In this document: piece after piece, positions 35,533 through 45,352 of the stretch
Numbering within the stretch: position 1 is the first letter of the stretch
Layout of the letters: each line of letters starts with the position of its first letter
Assembly: GCA_021732485.1 (NCBI GenBank)
Contig: JAKFUV010000014.1
Span: 1-63,351, forward strand
DNA: 63,351 nt
Direction of reading: 5' to 3'
Origin: Hyphomicrobium sp.
GTDB lineage: Bacteria; Pseudomonadota; Alphaproteobacteria; Rhizobiales; Hyphomicrobiaceae
Program-made: the position numbers and the translations under genes
Notes under the pieces: generated by a model
Told to the model about the DNA's origin: nothing
The model's input: only the letters and a program-made list of their open reading frames with translations
Database searches by the model: none

Positions 35533-37536
35533 ATGTCCGAGACGAAAGCCACGCTGATGCGTCTCGGGGGCCGGACACTTGCTCGCCTGATCAAGCACGT
35601 CCAAGCCACATCCGACATCATCTATGAACCAGCAGATTTGCAGGCCCGGCTGCGCGCCGCGCATCCGTGCATCGTGGCGTGCTGGCACGGACAGTTCATG
35701 ATGCTCGCGTGCCTCAAGCCGGGCGACGTCAAAGTCGCGGCAATGGTCGCCCGTCACGGCGACGCTGAATTGATCGGCGAGGCCATGCGCCACCTCGACA
35801 CCGATCTCATTCGCGGCGCCGGCGCCGGCGACCGCAAGCGCGATCGCGGCGGTGCTACTGCCCTTCGCGCCGCCGTCAAAACCCTGACCGGCGACACGTC
35901 GTTGGTGATGACCGCCGACATTCCGCCAGGGCCCGCGCGCGCCGCAGGGCTCGGCATCATCACGATTGCCCGCATGTCCGGCCGCCCGATCGTTCCCGTT
36001 GCCGCCGCGACGCGCCGCTTTGCGTCGTTCGACACGTGGAGCCGCATGACGCTCAACTTACCGTATTCCACGCTGGTATTCGCTGCGGGTGAGCCGATCC
36101 ACGTGCCGCGCGATGCCGACGCACGCGTGCTTGAGGCCAAACGGCTCGAACTTGAGGCAGCGCTCAACGCCGCGACCATCGCCGCGTACGATCTGGCCGG
36201 CGCCGACATCGACCGGGCTACGCCGCTCGACCACCTCGCCGCCATCTCGCCACCGCCGCCCGGCGTCGGCCTTAAAATCTATTCGACCGCCATGTCGGCG
36301 CTTCGCCCTGCGGCGGGCCTTTTCCTCAACGTGCGCGGCCGGCGCGGCAAGGAAGATGTCAAACGTCGCGGCGAGCGGCTGGGCTTTGCCGGGCGGCCGC
36401 GACCGGCCGGCGCGCTGATCTGGGTGCATGCGGCAAGCGTCGGTGAAACCACATCCGTCCTACCGCTGATCGCAGCCATGCTGGACGAGCAGCCAAGCAC
36501 CCACGTTCTGTTGACGACCGGCACCACCACCTCCGCCAGCCTCGCCGACCTTCGCCTGCCGAGCCGTGCCTTCCATCAATATGTGCCGCTCGACGTTCCC
36601 CAATACACGCGCCGCTTCTTTGACCACTGGCAACCGTCATTGGCCATTTTCACCGAATCTGATCTGTGGCCGAACTTGATTCTGACGGCGGCCGAGCGGT
36701 CCATCCCGCTTGTTCTCGTCAACGCCCGCATGTCACCGCGCAGCATGCGGCGCTGGCGCAAGAACGCCCGCATCGGCCGGCCGCTATTTTCGCGATTCAA
36801 TCTTGTGCTGTCCCAGACGAACAAAATCGCAGCCACCATCAAGCGTCTCGGCGCCCCCAACGTCAGCACCGCCGGCAATTTGAAAATCGATTCACCACCA
36901 CCGCCGGTCGACGACGTGAAACGCGAGGCACTGCGGGCTGCCATCGGCTCCCGTCCGGTTTTTTTGGCGGCGAGCACGCATCCCGGCGAAGAGGTCCACA
37001 TCGCGGCCGCGCACCAGGTCATGCGCCGATCGCTTCCCGATTTGCTCACCATCATTGCCCCGCGTCACCCTGACCGTGGCGCCGCCATCGCCCATGCGAT
37101 GATGGGGCAAGGACTGGCGGTCGTGCGCCGCAGTCTCGACGCCCTGCCTGATGCCGCCAGCGACGTGTATGTCGCCGACACGATCGGCGAATTGGGAACT
37201 CTCTACGCCATATCGCGCGTGGCGCTGATCGGCGGCTCGCTTGTCGCTCACGGCGGGCAAAATCCGATCGAAGCGGTCCGTCATGGAACAACCGTTCTCA
37301 CTGGTCCGCATTTCCACAATTTCCGCGAAGCCTACGAGGCGTTGATTGCCGACGACGGCGCTGTTGTCGTGACCAACGGCGACGACATCGCCCGCGCCGT
37401 GACGCGCCTGCTGACCGACGACCAGGCTTTGGAAACGATGCGCCGTGGCGCTACGCAGGCCCTCGCCGAGCTTGGTGGCGCGCTGCAAAAGACGCTGACC
37501 GCACTGCATCCCTTCCTCGCCAAATTGAGGGCTTAG
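35533..37536 (+). CDS. kdtA: Fusion of DUF374 acyltransferase-like domain and Kdo transferase (KdtA/WaaA)
   Basis: One uninterrupted frame of 667 residues holds two proteins that are usually separate neighbours. Residues about 1-235 are a DUF374/lysophospholipid-acyltransferase-like domain (CIVACWHGQFMMLACL, AMVARHGDAELIGEAM, MTADIPPGPARAAGLG). A short Pro-rich linker leads at about 246 into KdtA: RRGKEDVKRRGERLGF, VHAASVGETTSVLPL, FTESDLWPN, NARMSPRSMRRW, GNLKIDSP and GGQNPIEAVRHGT. KdtA adds Kdo to lipid A at the inner membrane. The ATG at 35533 has GGAGG 12 bases upstream. The only later ATG at the junction would clip the KdtA N-terminus. Confidence 0.88.
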   Translation: MSETKATLMRLGGRTLARLIKHVQATSDIIYEPADLQARLRAAHPCIVACWHGQFMMLACLKPGDVKVAAMVARHGDAELIGEAMRHLDTDLIRGAGAGDRKRDRGGATALRAAVKTLTGDTSLVMTADIPPGPARAAGLGIITIARMSGRPIVPVAAATRRFASFDTWSRMTLNLPYSTLVFAAGEPIHVPRDADARVLEAKRLELEAALNAATIAAYDLAGADIDRATPLDHLAAISPPPPGVGLKIYSTAMSALRPAAGLFLNVRGRRGKEDVKRRGERLGFAGRPRPAGALIWVHAASVGETTSVLPLIAAMLDEQPSTHVLLTTGTTTSASLADLRLPSRAFHQYVPLDVPQYTRRFFDHWQPSLAIFTESDLWPNLILTAAERSIPLVLVNARMSPRSMRRWRKNARIGRPLFSRFNLVLSQTNKIAATIKRLGAPNVSTAGNLKIDSPPPPVDDVKREALRAAIGSRPVFLAASTHPGEEVHIAAAHQVMRRSLPDLLTIIAPRHPDRGAAIAHAMMGQGLAVVRRSLDALPDAASDVYVADTIGELGTLYAISRVALIGGSLVAHGGQNPIEAVRHGTTVLTGPHFHNFREAYEALIADDGAVVVTNGDDIARAVTRLLTDDQALETMRRGATQALAELGGALQKTLTALHPFLAKLRA

Positions 37537-37539
37537 CCG

Positions 37540-38598
37540 ATGCCATCGCGTGAACCATCCTGGTGGTACAGCGCAACACCCACTTGGCCGGTTCATGTTT
37601 TGACACCGGCCGCGAGGCTTTACGGCGAAGCCATGGTCCGCCGCTATCGCGCAACGGCTCCGGCCCGCGCGGCCCACCCGGTCATCTGTGTCGGCAATTT
37701 CACCGTCGGCGGAACCGGTAAGACACCGCTGTCGCTCGCCATTGCCGAACAGCTTCGCGTGGCCCACCGCCAGCCATGGTTTCTGTCGCGCGGGTACGGT
37801 GGAAAACTCGCCGGCCCACTCCGCGTCGATCCCGCCCGGCATACGGCGGCCGACGTCGGCGACGAACCTTTGTTGCTGGCCCGCGATGCACCGACCATTG
37901 TATCGCGGAACCGGCCAGCCGGCGCCATGCTCATCGCGTCGTGCGCGCCGGCCGACGCCGTCATCATCATGGATGACGGCTTGCAAAATCCGTCCCTTGC
38001 CAAGGACCTGGCGATCGCCGTCGTCGACTGCCGCCGTGGTGTCGGCAACGGCCGCGTTCTGCCGGCTGGGCCTCTAAGAGCACCGCTGGCATTCCAGATG
38101 TCACTTGCCGACGTCATCGTCGTCAATGGCGACCGTGAGACACCGCTCGATCCTGATTTCGAAGCCGCCCTATCGCTTTTCCCGGGCCCGCTCATTCGCG
38201 CCCACGCCACGGCTGCCGGCGACACGTCGTGGCTGAAATCCCGCCGCGTTATCGCCTACGCCGGCATCGCCAATCCGCAGCGCTTTTTCGCCATGCTCGA
38301 ACAACTCGATGCGCGCATCATCGCCACGCGTGTCTATGGCGATCACGCCGCCTATAGCGAGCGTGAGGCCCTAGAACTGCTCGACGCCGCGAAGACCCTC
38401 GATTGCGATCTGGTAACGACTTCGAAGGACTTGGCGCGCCTCGCCCGCATGCCCGGTGCCATGGCCGAGCTGCACGCGCGCTCGAAGGTGCTGGCGATCA
38501 CGCTGTCATTTTCTGCCGATGATCGCCAGCAGCTGATGAGCCTGATCATGGAAAAAATCGGGGCTCACTCACCGCGCGACTCGTCGGTCATGCCTTAG
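37540..38598 (+). CDS. lpxK: Tetraacyldisaccharide 4'-kinase
   Basis: LpxK phosphorylates the 4' position of the lipid A precursor at the inner membrane. The 352 residues open with PSWWYSATPTWPVHVLTPAA, followed by the P-loop CVGNFTVGGTGKTPLSLA, LSRGYGGKL, DVGDEPLLLA and IIMDDGLQNPSLAKDL, which carry the catalytic Asp residues. It starts 3 bp after the kdtA stop and is clearly in the same operon. Its stop overlaps the convergent DUF2093 gene by 4 bp. Confidence 0.95.
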   Translation: MPSREPSWWYSATPTWPVHVLTPAARLYGEAMVRRYRATAPARAAHPVICVGNFTVGGTGKTPLSLAIAEQLRVAHRQPWFLSRGYGGKLAGPLRVDPARHTAADVGDEPLLLARDAPTIVSRNRPAGAMLIASCAPADAVIIMDDGLQNPSLAKDLAIAVVDCRRGVGNGRVLPAGPLRAPLAFQMSLADVIVVNGDRETPLDPDFEAALSLFPGPLIRAHATAAGDTSWLKSRRVIAYAGIANPQRFFAMLEQLDARIIATRVYGDHAAYSEREALELLDAAKTLDCDLVTTSKDLARLARMPGAMAELHARSKVLAITLSFSADDRQQLMSLIMEKIGAHSPRDSSVMP

Positions 38599-38846
38599 CG
38601 CTTTTGCCGCAACTCCAAGTGCCGCTTCACCGAAACATCGGCGGACGCATAAGCCTCCTGCGCATCGACGCTCCAATAGCGCAGATCGGCAATCGGAATT
38701 TGTTGGTCCGTCACGGCGCAGCGCACAAAGTCACCCGGCGATACGACTTCGAACTCGCCATCAAGAAAGCGGATCTTGGCTTCGTTTCTGACGCCGAAAA
38801 ACTTCTCGATACGGTTCATGCCGACGGGTTCCGCTTGGCTGTTCAT
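38595..38846 (-). CDS. DUF2093 domain protein
   Basis: This 83-residue protein has the DUF2093 pattern AKIRFLDGEFEVVSPGDFVR, CAVTDQQIPIADLRYWSVD, QEAYASAD. The family is small, restricted to alphaproteobacteria, commonly adjacent to lpxK and xseA, and has no known function. The start could be the ATG at 38846 or the ATG at 38819. It lies 89 bp after xseA on the same strand. Confidence 0.85.
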   Translation of the reverse strand: MNSQAEPVGMNRIEKFFGVRNEAKIRFLDGEFEVVSPGDFVRCAVTDQQIPIADLRYWSVDAQEAYASADVSVKRHLELRQKR

Positions 38847-38935
38847 TTGGCTTTGTTGGCGCCGATTTTCGATCCACGTCAGGTCACCTGCCGGAACCTT
38901 GCAGACAATTCGGCAACCGTTCTACACCAGATCGG

Positions 38936-40426
38936 CTAAAAAAGTGAGCCTTGTCCGCCACCGCCACCGGGGCGCGACGCTTTGGCCAGCGGCCGTTGCG
39001 TCGGGCGACCGTCGGCACTTTGCATGCCGATGCCTGATGGTCCTTCATCGGCCGGGGGTGGCGATGGTGGCCCGTCAGCGGTCGCGGCAATGCGGCCGTC
39101 GCCGAATTCGATCGACAGGTGTGCGCCGGTTCCAACGTCCGCCGCCTGCCGCACCGTCCGTCCCTCGTTGTCGCGCACCAGAGCATACCCACGCGCCAAC
39201 ACGCCTTGATAACTCAGCGCCGCGAGCAAAGCCGCACGCCCGTCCAATACGCGACGACGGACCATGACGCGATTGGCCAATGCCTGCCCGGAGCGGGCAT
39301 GCAGGGCCGCCAACCGTTCCGACGCCCGGCTCAGGCGATGGACCAGCGGCGCCGTTGTCAATCGGCCGCCCGTTCTCGCCAGCCGTGTTCCATGTGCTCG
39401 CGTATTTGCAATCAGGGCCCGCCCCAGCCTGCGATCGGCGGCATCGAACCGCTGGCGTGGCAAGGCAATCAGATCCTCGCGCTTGGGCAAGCCGCGCGCC
39501 GCCGCCTTCAAATGCGTGCGCACGCCGTCGAGCACACGGCGAACGCCGGTGCGCTGGCGCAAGCTGAACTTTTCCAGCGTATCGACAAGCTCGGAATACT
39601 TCGGCACCGCCCATTCGGCCGCCTTCGTCGGCGTTGGGGCCCGCGCATCGGCGACAAGGTCGATCAACGTCCAATCGGTTTCGTGACCGACCGCCGAAAT
39701 CAATGGGATTTCACTCGCGGCAGCAGCACGGACGACGATGTCTTCGTTGAAGCCCCACAAATCTTCGAGGCTGCCGCCGCCGCGTGCGACGATCAGCACA
39801 TCGGGACGGGGCAACGCTCCACCGGGTTGAAACGCATTGAAGCCGCGAATGGCGGCGGCAACCTCAGCGGCACTGCCCTCGCCTTGCACACGCACCGGCC
39901 AGACCAAAACGTGCGCCGGAAATCTTTCCGTAAATCCGGCGAGCATGTCGCGGATCACAGCTCCGGTCGGCGAGGTGATAATTCCCACCACACGCGGCAA
40001 AAACGGCCGGGGCTTTTTGCGCGCGTCGTCGAACAATCCTTCAGCGGCGAATTTGCGCTTTCGCTCGTCCAGCATCGCCATCAGCGCACCGGCGCCTGCG
40101 GGCTCCAGCGCTTCGATCATGATCTGGTATTTCGACGAGCCGGGAAACGTCGTGATCTTGCCTTGCGCGATGACTTCCATGCCCTCTTCCGGCTTGAATC
40201 GCAGGCGCCCGAACACGCCCTTCCAGATCACCGCCTCGATTTTCGCCTTGTCGTCCTTCAGCGCGAAATAGCAATGGCCCGAGGCATGCGGTCCGCGATA
40301 GCCGGAAATTTCGCCCTTGAGACGCACATATCCAAATCCCTCCTCCAGAGCGCGCTTGATCGCGCCCGACAGTTCGGAAACGGAGAATTCCGGAGCGTTG
40401 CCGCCGGTTTTGTCTGGTGCTTGCAT
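38936..40426 (-). CDS. xseA: Exodeoxyribonuclease VII large subunit
   Basis: XseA is the catalytic subunit of a bidirectional single-strand exonuclease. The 496-residue protein from the ATG at 40426 has the N-terminal OB-fold ([40 protein letters not shown]) and the catalytic core ([58 protein letters not shown]). A long coiled-coil region and the [10 protein letters not shown] segment precede the end GQGSLF, typical of alphaproteobacteria. The small subunit xseB is not in this window. The gene is divergent from purD. Confidence 0.95.
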   Translation of the reverse strand: MQAPDKTGGNAPEFSVSELSGAIKRALEEGFGYVRLKGEISGYRGPHASGHCYFALKDDKAKIEAVIWKGVFGRLRFKPEEGMEVIAQGKITTFPGSSKYQIMIEALEPAGAGALMAMLDERKRKFAAEGLFDDARKKPRPFLPRVVGIITSPTGAVIRDMLAGFTERFPAHVLVWPVRVQGEGSAAEVAAAIRGFNAFQPGGALPRPDVLIVARGGGSLEDLWGFNEDIVVRAAAASEIPLISAVGHETDWTLIDLVADARAPTPTKAAEWAVPKYSELVDTLEKFSLRQRTGVRRVLDGVRTHLKAAARGLPKREDLIALPRQRFDAADRRLGRALIANTRAHGTRLARTGGRLTTAPLVHRLSRASERLAALHARSGQALANRVMVRRRVLDGRAALLAALSYQGVLARGYALVRDNEGRTVRQAADVGTGAHLSIEFGDGRIAATADGPPSPPPADEGPSGIGMQSADGRPTQRPLAKASRPGGGGGQGSLF

Positions 40427-40664
40427 GTGCCCATTCAAAGCTTTTTCTGGTTCGACGCGCAACCGCAGGCCGCCTGCTGGTCGCTCGCGTCAGCCCGTCG
40501 CGTTCAGCCGCCGGCACGCTGCGGAGCCGCGCAGGTTTTCGACAGCGTTCGATAGCCCGCGCGCTTGCCTGTTCCCCGATCGATGCTACACCAAGTTCGC
40601 AAATGCAACAGACACCGCCCCGCGTCCGCCACCTGCCGCCCCTCGCAATTTGTGAGGCGCCCAC

Positions 40665-41942
40665 ATGAACGTGCTTTTGATCGGCTCGGGCGGCCGCGAA
40701 CACGCGCTGGCCTGGGCGCTAACGGCAAGCCCACTGTTGAACGAGCTCTATTGCGCGCCCGGTAACGCTGGCATCGCCGAAATCGCCACCTGTTTTGCTC
40801 TCGACGTGTCGGATCACTCGGCCGTCATCGCCTATTGCGCCACTCAGAATATCGGCTTCGTGATCATCGGCCCCGAAGCCCCGCTCGTCGCTGGCCTCGG
40901 TGACGCGCTCACGGTTGCTGGCATCAAACACTTCGGGCCGTCGAAAGCGGCAGCTCAGCTCGAAGGCTCGAAAGGCTTCACCAAAGATCTCTGCCGCGAC
41001 TTTGATATTCCGACCGCCGCCTACGCGCGCTTTAGCGATGCCGCCAGCGCCAAAGCCTACCTTGCGCGCCAGACCTTGCCGATCGTGATCAAGGCCGATG
41101 GACTCGCCGCCGGCAAAGGCGTCACCATCGCCGAGACCGCGCATGACGCAACTGCCGCCGTCGATGCCTGTTTCTCCGGCCAGTTCGGCGCAGCTGGCGC
41201 GGAAGTCGTTATCGAGGAATTTTTACCGGGCGAAGAAGCCAGTTTTTTCGCGCTATGCGATGGCACCCACACGCTGGCGCTTGCGACAGCCCAAGATCAT
41301 AAGCGCCTCAGCGACGGCGACACCGGGCCAAACACCGGCGGCATGGGCGCCTATTCGCCGGCGCCGGTCATGACGCCGGACCTCGTCGAACGCACGATGG
41401 CCAAGATCATCCGCCCGACCGTCGCGGCCATGGCACAGCGCGGCACGCCCTTCAAAGGCGTCTTGTTCGCGGGCCTTATGATCACCACCGACGGCCCCAA
41501 GCTGATCGAATACAACGTCCGCTTCGGTGATCCCGAAACGCAAGTGCTGATGCTGCGGCTGAAATCCGATCTGCTGGCAGCGCTCGTCGCCACGGCCGAC
41601 GGCGTTCTCGATCGTTTTGATCTGCGCTGGAGCACCGATGTCGCCCTGACGGTCGTCATGGCGGCGGACGGCTATCCCGGCACACCGTTGAAAGGCACCG
41701 AGATCAAAGGGCTCGATGCCGCCAAGCGTATCGATAGCGTCGAAATTTTTCATGCTGGCACGCGGCGCGACGGCTCCCGTTTGCTTGCTGACGGCGGCCG
41801 CGTTTTGAACGTTACAGCGCTCGGCAAAAGCGTTGCCGAGGCGCAGGCCCACGCTTACGCGGCGATTTCTCTGATCGATTGGCCGGAAGGTTTTTGCCGC
41901 AAAGACATCGGCTGGCGCGCCATCCTGCGCGACCCGGGCTAA
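40665..41942 (+). CDS. purD: Phosphoribosylamine-glycine ligase
   Basis: PurD is the ATP-grasp ligase for the second step of purine synthesis. The 425 residues begin [19 protein letters not shown] and include [83 protein letters not shown] and [13 protein letters not shown]. All ATP-grasp landmarks are present. GAGG eight bases before the ATG supports the start. It is divergent from xseA, the usual alphaproteobacterial arrangement. Confidence 0.97.
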   Translation: MNVLLIGSGGREHALAWALTASPLLNELYCAPGNAGIAEIATCFALDVSDHSAVIAYCATQNIGFVIIGPEAPLVAGLGDALTVAGIKHFGPSKAAAQLEGSKGFTKDLCRDFDIPTAAYARFSDAASAKAYLARQTLPIVIKADGLAAGKGVTIAETAHDATAAVDACFSGQFGAAGAEVVIEEFLPGEEASFFALCDGTHTLALATAQDHKRLSDGDTGPNTGGMGAYSPAPVMTPDLVERTMAKIIRPTVAAMAQRGTPFKGVLFAGLMITTDGPKLIEYNVRFGDPETQVLMLRLKSDLLAALVATADGVLDRFDLRWSTDVALTVVMAADGYPGTPLKGTEIKGLDAAKRIDSVEIFHAGTRRDGSRLLADGGRVLNVTALGKSVAEAQAHAYAAISLIDWPEGFCRKDIGWRAILRDPG

Positions 41943-42012
41943 ACATTGCCCGTTTTGCTGTCGCGGCGAGTGAGCGCTTGCGCCTCGGCGACCGACAGCT
42001 ACATTTTCGGCT

Positions 42013-43029
42013 ATGACACCTCGCATGACACCTCCGCGGCCCATGCAGCCGCTCGCCGATCAACGTCACGTGCAAACATCTGCCTCAGCCGCGCCTCGCA
42101 TCGGCTTGGCGCTCGGCGGCGGCGGCGCGCGCGGCTTGGCCCACATCGCCATGCTCGAAGCCTTCGACGAACTCGGCGTTCGCCCCGCCGTCATTGCTGG
42201 AACATCGATCGGCGCAATATACGGCGCCGCTTACGCCTCCGGCATCTCCGGCAAGGATCTGCGCGCACACACGACATACATTCTCTCGCAGCGCGTCGGC
42301 CTGCTCCGCGATCTGTTCGCCGCCCGCTCGCAGCCGCTCCAGCGCATGATGAATCCGTTCGCGGCGCGTGGCGCCATTCTCGACGCTCATGCGGTGCTCG
42401 ATCTCGTCATGCCGAAAGGCATCAAGTCCGATTTTTCCGATCTCATCATTCCGCTGAAAATCGTTGCCTCGGATTTCTACGAACAGGAAGCGGTCGTTTT
42501 TCAATCCGGCGCCTTGCAAAGCGCGGTCGCGGCCAGCATGGCGCTGCCTGTTATTTTCCAGCCAGTGCTGCGCGACAACCGCGTGCTCATCGACGGCGGG
42601 CTGACAAATCCGCTGCCGTTCGATCTGCTGTTGGCTGAGAGCGATGTTGTCGTCGCCATCGACGTCTCAGGTGCGCCGGTCCCAGATGCCAAGCGCGCCA
42701 CGCCGACAGCCTTTGAAGCACTGTTCGCCAGCGCCTTTCTGTTCGAGCGCTCGATCGTGCGTGAAAAACTGAAATCGTCGCAACCTGACATTCTCATCAG
42801 CTCCGGCACCAGCCAGTTCCAAGTGCTCGATTTCCTAAAATGCGATGCCATTCTGGCTGCCAGCAATGCGGCCAAGGAACGCCTCAAGGTTCAGCTCGAT
42901 CGCGTTTTGTCGGTTGAAACATTGGCTCAGATCGAACCCCCGCCAACCGCCCTCGCCCTGCCGCTGCTGTCGAAAAAAGCCAAGCGCGGCCTGTTGACCC
43001 GGCGTCGCAAATCCAATTCAGCAGATTAA
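42013..43029 (+). CDS. Patatin-like phospholipase family protein
   Basis: This protein of about 338 residues has the oxyanion-hole motif ALGGGGARGLAH, the nucleophile elbow GTSIG, and the dyad Asp in DGGLTNPLPFD, giving the Ser-Asp active site of the RssA/patatin group. No signal peptide is visible, so it is probably cytoplasmic or peripheral. The N-terminal 30 residues vary and the start could be any of three ATGs at 42013, 42025 or 42043. It follows purD by 70 bp on the same strand. Lipid substrate unknown. Confidence 0.88.
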   Translation: MTPRMTPPRPMQPLADQRHVQTSASAAPRIGLALGGGGARGLAHIAMLEAFDELGVRPAVIAGTSIGAIYGAAYASGISGKDLRAHTTYILSQRVGLLRDLFAARSQPLQRMMNPFAARGAILDAHAVLDLVMPKGIKSDFSDLIIPLKIVASDFYEQEAVVFQSGALQSAVAASMALPVIFQPVLRDNRVLIDGGLTNPLPFDLLLAESDVVVAIDVSGAPVPDAKRATPTAFEALFASAFLFERSIVREKLKSSQPDILISSGTSQFQVLDFLKCDAILAASNAAKERLKVQLDRVLSVETLAQIEPPPTALALPLLSKKAKRGLLTRRRKSNSAD

Positions 43030-43283
43030 GAGCCATCACCGTCGAACGCCTGAGCGTCGCGAGGCATTCGCGCCTCCAGGGCAAGGCGCCCTGATCGTAA
43101 CGGATAACTTTTGCGCTTCGCACTCTTCGCGCTGGATCCCCGCGCCATCTCGCAGGCTCGATGTCTCGAGGATGACGGGCTAGATCAATCGGCGCTGGCA
43201 ACTTCACTGTCGTCATTCTCGGCCAAGGGAGCATCGCGACCGAAGGCCGGGGATCCAGCGCAAAATGTGCGAAGCGCACCATC
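43030..43283. repeat. Intergenic repeats in inverted arrangement between the patatin and tadA genes
   Basis: A segment at about 43112-43178 (reading GCTTCGCACTCTTCGCGC then TGGATCCCCG and ending TCGAGGATGACGG) matches, in reverse, the unit at about 47082-47148. A second, more diverged copy at about 43219-43277 lies in the opposite orientation (CATTCTCGG to GGGGATCCAGCGCAAA). The two arms could fold back on each other over about 160 bp. Such GGGATCC-CGAGGATGACGG elements are dispersed intergenic repeats in this group of bacteria. No gene is seen here. Confidence 0.7.
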
Positions 43284-43745
43284 TCACGCCCGCCGCTCGG
43301 CGAAAAAGTCGCGCAGCAAACGCGCGGCCGCCGCTTCCCCGATACCGCCGTACACTTCCGGCGCGTGATGACACGTCGGCTGATTGAAAATCCGCGCGCC
43401 GTGCTCGACGCCGCCACCTTTTGGATCGGCAGCACCGAAATACAATCGCCTAATCCGCGCGAATGAAATCGCCGCCGCGCACATCGGGCACGGCTCAAGC
43501 GTCACGTAGAGATCGCATCCCATCAGCCGCTCGCTGCCAAGCGTCGCGCACGCCGCGCGGATCGCAAGAATTTCGGCGTGCGCGGTTGGATCGTTCGTCT
43601 CCCGCGTCCGATTTCCCTCGCGTGCTAAAATCACACCGTCCGGTCCGACAATCACGGCCCCGATCGGCACCTCTCGGCGCAGCGCGGCGCTTCGCCCTTC
43701 ACCTAATGCAAGGTCCATGTAGCTCTCGGGCATTTGCAGTGTCAT
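43284..43745 (-). CDS. tadA: tRNA-specific adenosine deaminase
   Basis: TadA converts A34 of tRNA-Arg to inosine. The 153-residue protein starts at the ATG at 43745, with AGG about 7 bases upstream; the frame extends to 43841 but runs into the oppositely oriented pseudouridine-synthase gene. The zinc site is TAHAEILAIR (His and catalytic Glu) plus LEPCPMCAAAI (two Cys). FGAADPKGGGVEHG and the C-terminal LLRDFFAERR are typical of TadA as opposed to other cytidine-deaminase-fold enzymes. Confidence 0.92.
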   Translation of the reverse strand: MTLQMPESYMDLALGEGRSAALRREVPIGAVIVGPDGVILAREGNRTRETNDPTAHAEILAIRAACATLGSERLMGCDLYVTLEPCPMCAAAISFARIRRLYFGAADPKGGGVEHGARIFNQPTCHHAPEVYGGIGEAAAARLLRDFFAERRA

Positions 43746-43781
43746 AAGATCGCCTGCTCTTCCAAGGATACGCCCCGCGTC

Positions 43782-44753
43782 ATGGTCAAACCGCACGCCA
43801 CCCGGCCCGCTGGCAAAAAATCGCCGCTGCGACGCCCGCAACCCGCCAAGCGCAGTGACACGGATCAGCGCTCGCCCGCCAAGCCATCGCCATCAAAGCC
43901 GTCGCCGGCGAAGCCGACGCTGCTCGCCACCACCGTTAGCAACGCCGAGCCGATGCGGATCGCCAAAGCCATGGCCCGCGCGGGGTTGTGCTCGCGGCGT
44001 GAAGCCGAGCGCTGGATCGCAGATGGCCGCGTCAGCGTCAACGGCCGCCTCCTGAAAACACCCGCGGTCGAGGTTTCCGGAGCCGACAAGATCATCGTCG
44101 ACGGCCGGCCCCTGCCCACCGCCGAACCGGCCCGACTGTGGCGCTATCACAAACCGAAGGGCTTGGTGACAACGCACGCCGATCCGCAAGGACGGCCAAC
44201 CGTGTTCGATAAATTACCCCCCGAGATGCCGCGCGTCGTCTCGATCGGACGGCTCGACTACAATACCGAGGGACTGCTGCTGCTCACCAACGACGGCGAA
44301 TTGGCCCGCCACATGGAACTGCCAGCTACAGGTTGGACGCGCCGCTACCGTGTCCGCGCCATGGGCCGCTTGACGCCCGCCGATGTCGAAACGCTCAAAG
44401 ACGGCATCGAGATCGAGGGCGTGCGCTATGGCCCGGTGGAAGCCGTGATCGACAGTGTGCAAGGGGCCAACATGTGGCTGACGATCGGCATCAAGGAAGG
44501 CAAGAACCGCGAAGTTCGCAAAATCCTCACGCACTTCGGCCTCACCGTCAATCGGCTGATCCGCGTGTCGTTCGGTCCGTTTCAATTGCTCGACCTTGGA
44601 CCCGGCTCCGTCGAAGCCGTCAAGCGCCGCGCTCTCGCCGAACAGCTTGGGCCGAAGATGGCGCAGCAGCTTGGCCTCGCCGAAAGCGGCGACGAACGCA
44701 AGGCGCGCCATGCGCGTGGCAAGGCCGCCCTGCGAGACGACAAAGACGAATGA
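43782..44753 (+). CDS. rluB: 23S rRNA pseudouridine synthase, RsuA/RluB family
   Basis: The protein has about 323 residues from the ATG at 43782. After a basic, Pro/Ser/Lys-rich head of about 55 residues comes an S4 RNA-binding domain (MRIAKAMARAGLCSRREAER, VSVNGRLLKTPA). The synthase domain follows with the catalytic loop GRLDYNTEGLLLLTNDGELA and GKNREVRKILTHFGL. RluB (U2605) is the most likely subgroup, with RluE/F or RsuA less likely. It overlaps the next gene, rsmD, by 4 bp (ATGA at 44750-44753) and the tadA start lies 36 bp away on the other strand. Confidence 0.88.
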   Translation: MVKPHATRPAGKKSPLRRPQPAKRSDTDQRSPAKPSPSKPSPAKPTLLATTVSNAEPMRIAKAMARAGLCSRREAERWIADGRVSVNGRLLKTPAVEVSGADKIIVDGRPLPTAEPARLWRYHKPKGLVTTHADPQGRPTVFDKLPPEMPRVVSIGRLDYNTEGLLLLTNDGELARHMELPATGWTRRYRVRAMGRLTPADVETLKDGIEIEGVRYGPVEAVIDSVQGANMWLTIGIKEGKNREVRKILTHFGLTVNRLIRVSFGPFQLLDLGPGSVEAVKRRALAEQLGPKMAQQLGLAESGDERKARHARGKAALRDDKDE

Positions 44754-45352
44754 GAATTGTCGCCGGCAAATTTCGCGGCCGTGCGTTAGCTGCACCCGAG
44801 CATGCGGGACTTCGGCCAACGTCCGATCGCGTCCGCGAAAGCGTGTTCAACATTCTCGCTCACGGCATCGATGCGTTCGGCATTTCTGGCGCGCGCGTCA
44901 TCGATCTCTTTGCCGGCACCGGCGCGCTCGGCTTGGAAGCGATGTCGCGCGGCGCGGCTTACTGCCTGTTCGTCGAACAGGCGCCCGAAGCCCGCGCCTT
45001 GATCCGCCAGAACGTCGAAGCCTTCGGCCTGACCGGCGAAACCCGTATCTTCCGCCGCGACGCGACCGACCTTGGCGACGCGTCAAACATCGAGCCCTTC
45101 TCGCTCGCCTTCCTTGATCCGCCCTACGGCACCGGCCTCGGCGACCGCGCGCTTGTCTCGCTGCTCAAGGGCGGATGGCTCACCGCCGGTGCCGTCGTCG
45201 TGCTTGAAGAGCGCGCCGGAACCGCCGTCGCCATCCCGCCCGCGTTTAAAGCCCTCGACACCCGCACCTATGGCGACACTGAGATCAGGTTTTTTCGCAA
45301 CCTTACGACGCGCGAATTGCCCTCCAGCCCCGCGCCCCATAGTAAAAAATAA
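44750..45352 (+). CDS. rsmD: 16S rRNA (guanine-966 N2)-methyltransferase
   Basis: RsmD is an S-adenosylmethionine-dependent enzyme modifying G966 of 16S rRNA. The 200 residues start MRIVAGKFRGRAL and include LRPTSDRVRESVFNIL, the cofactor-binding IDLFAGTGALGLEAMSRGA and the catalytic FLDPPYGTGLG. The ATG lies inside the rluB stop, so translation is coupled. Its last 50 bp overlap the convergent transporter gene. Confidence 0.94.
   Translation: MRIVAGKFRGRALAAPEHAGLRPTSDRVRESVFNILAHGIDAFGISGARVIDLFAGTGALGLEAMSRGAAYCLFVEQAPEARALIRQNVEAFGLTGETRIFRRDATDLGDASNIEPFSLAFLDPPYGTGLGDRALVSLLKGGWLTAGAVVVLEERAGTAVAIPPAFKALDTRTYGDTEIRFFRNLTTRELPSSPAPHSKK

Noticed and set aside
39119..40555. Plus-strand frame of 478 codons opposite xseA, and similar long antisense frames at 60863-62092, 36892-37986 and 52586-53455
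   Set aside because: They mirror the codon pattern of well-supported genes on the other strand, have Arg/His-rich compositions typical of shadow frames in GC-rich DNA, and lack recognisable domains.
43734..43781. Sixteen-codon N-terminal extension of the pseudouridine synthase
   Set aside because: It overlaps the tadA start on the other strand and has no ribosome site. The ATG at 43782 leaves a complete S4 and synthase domain.
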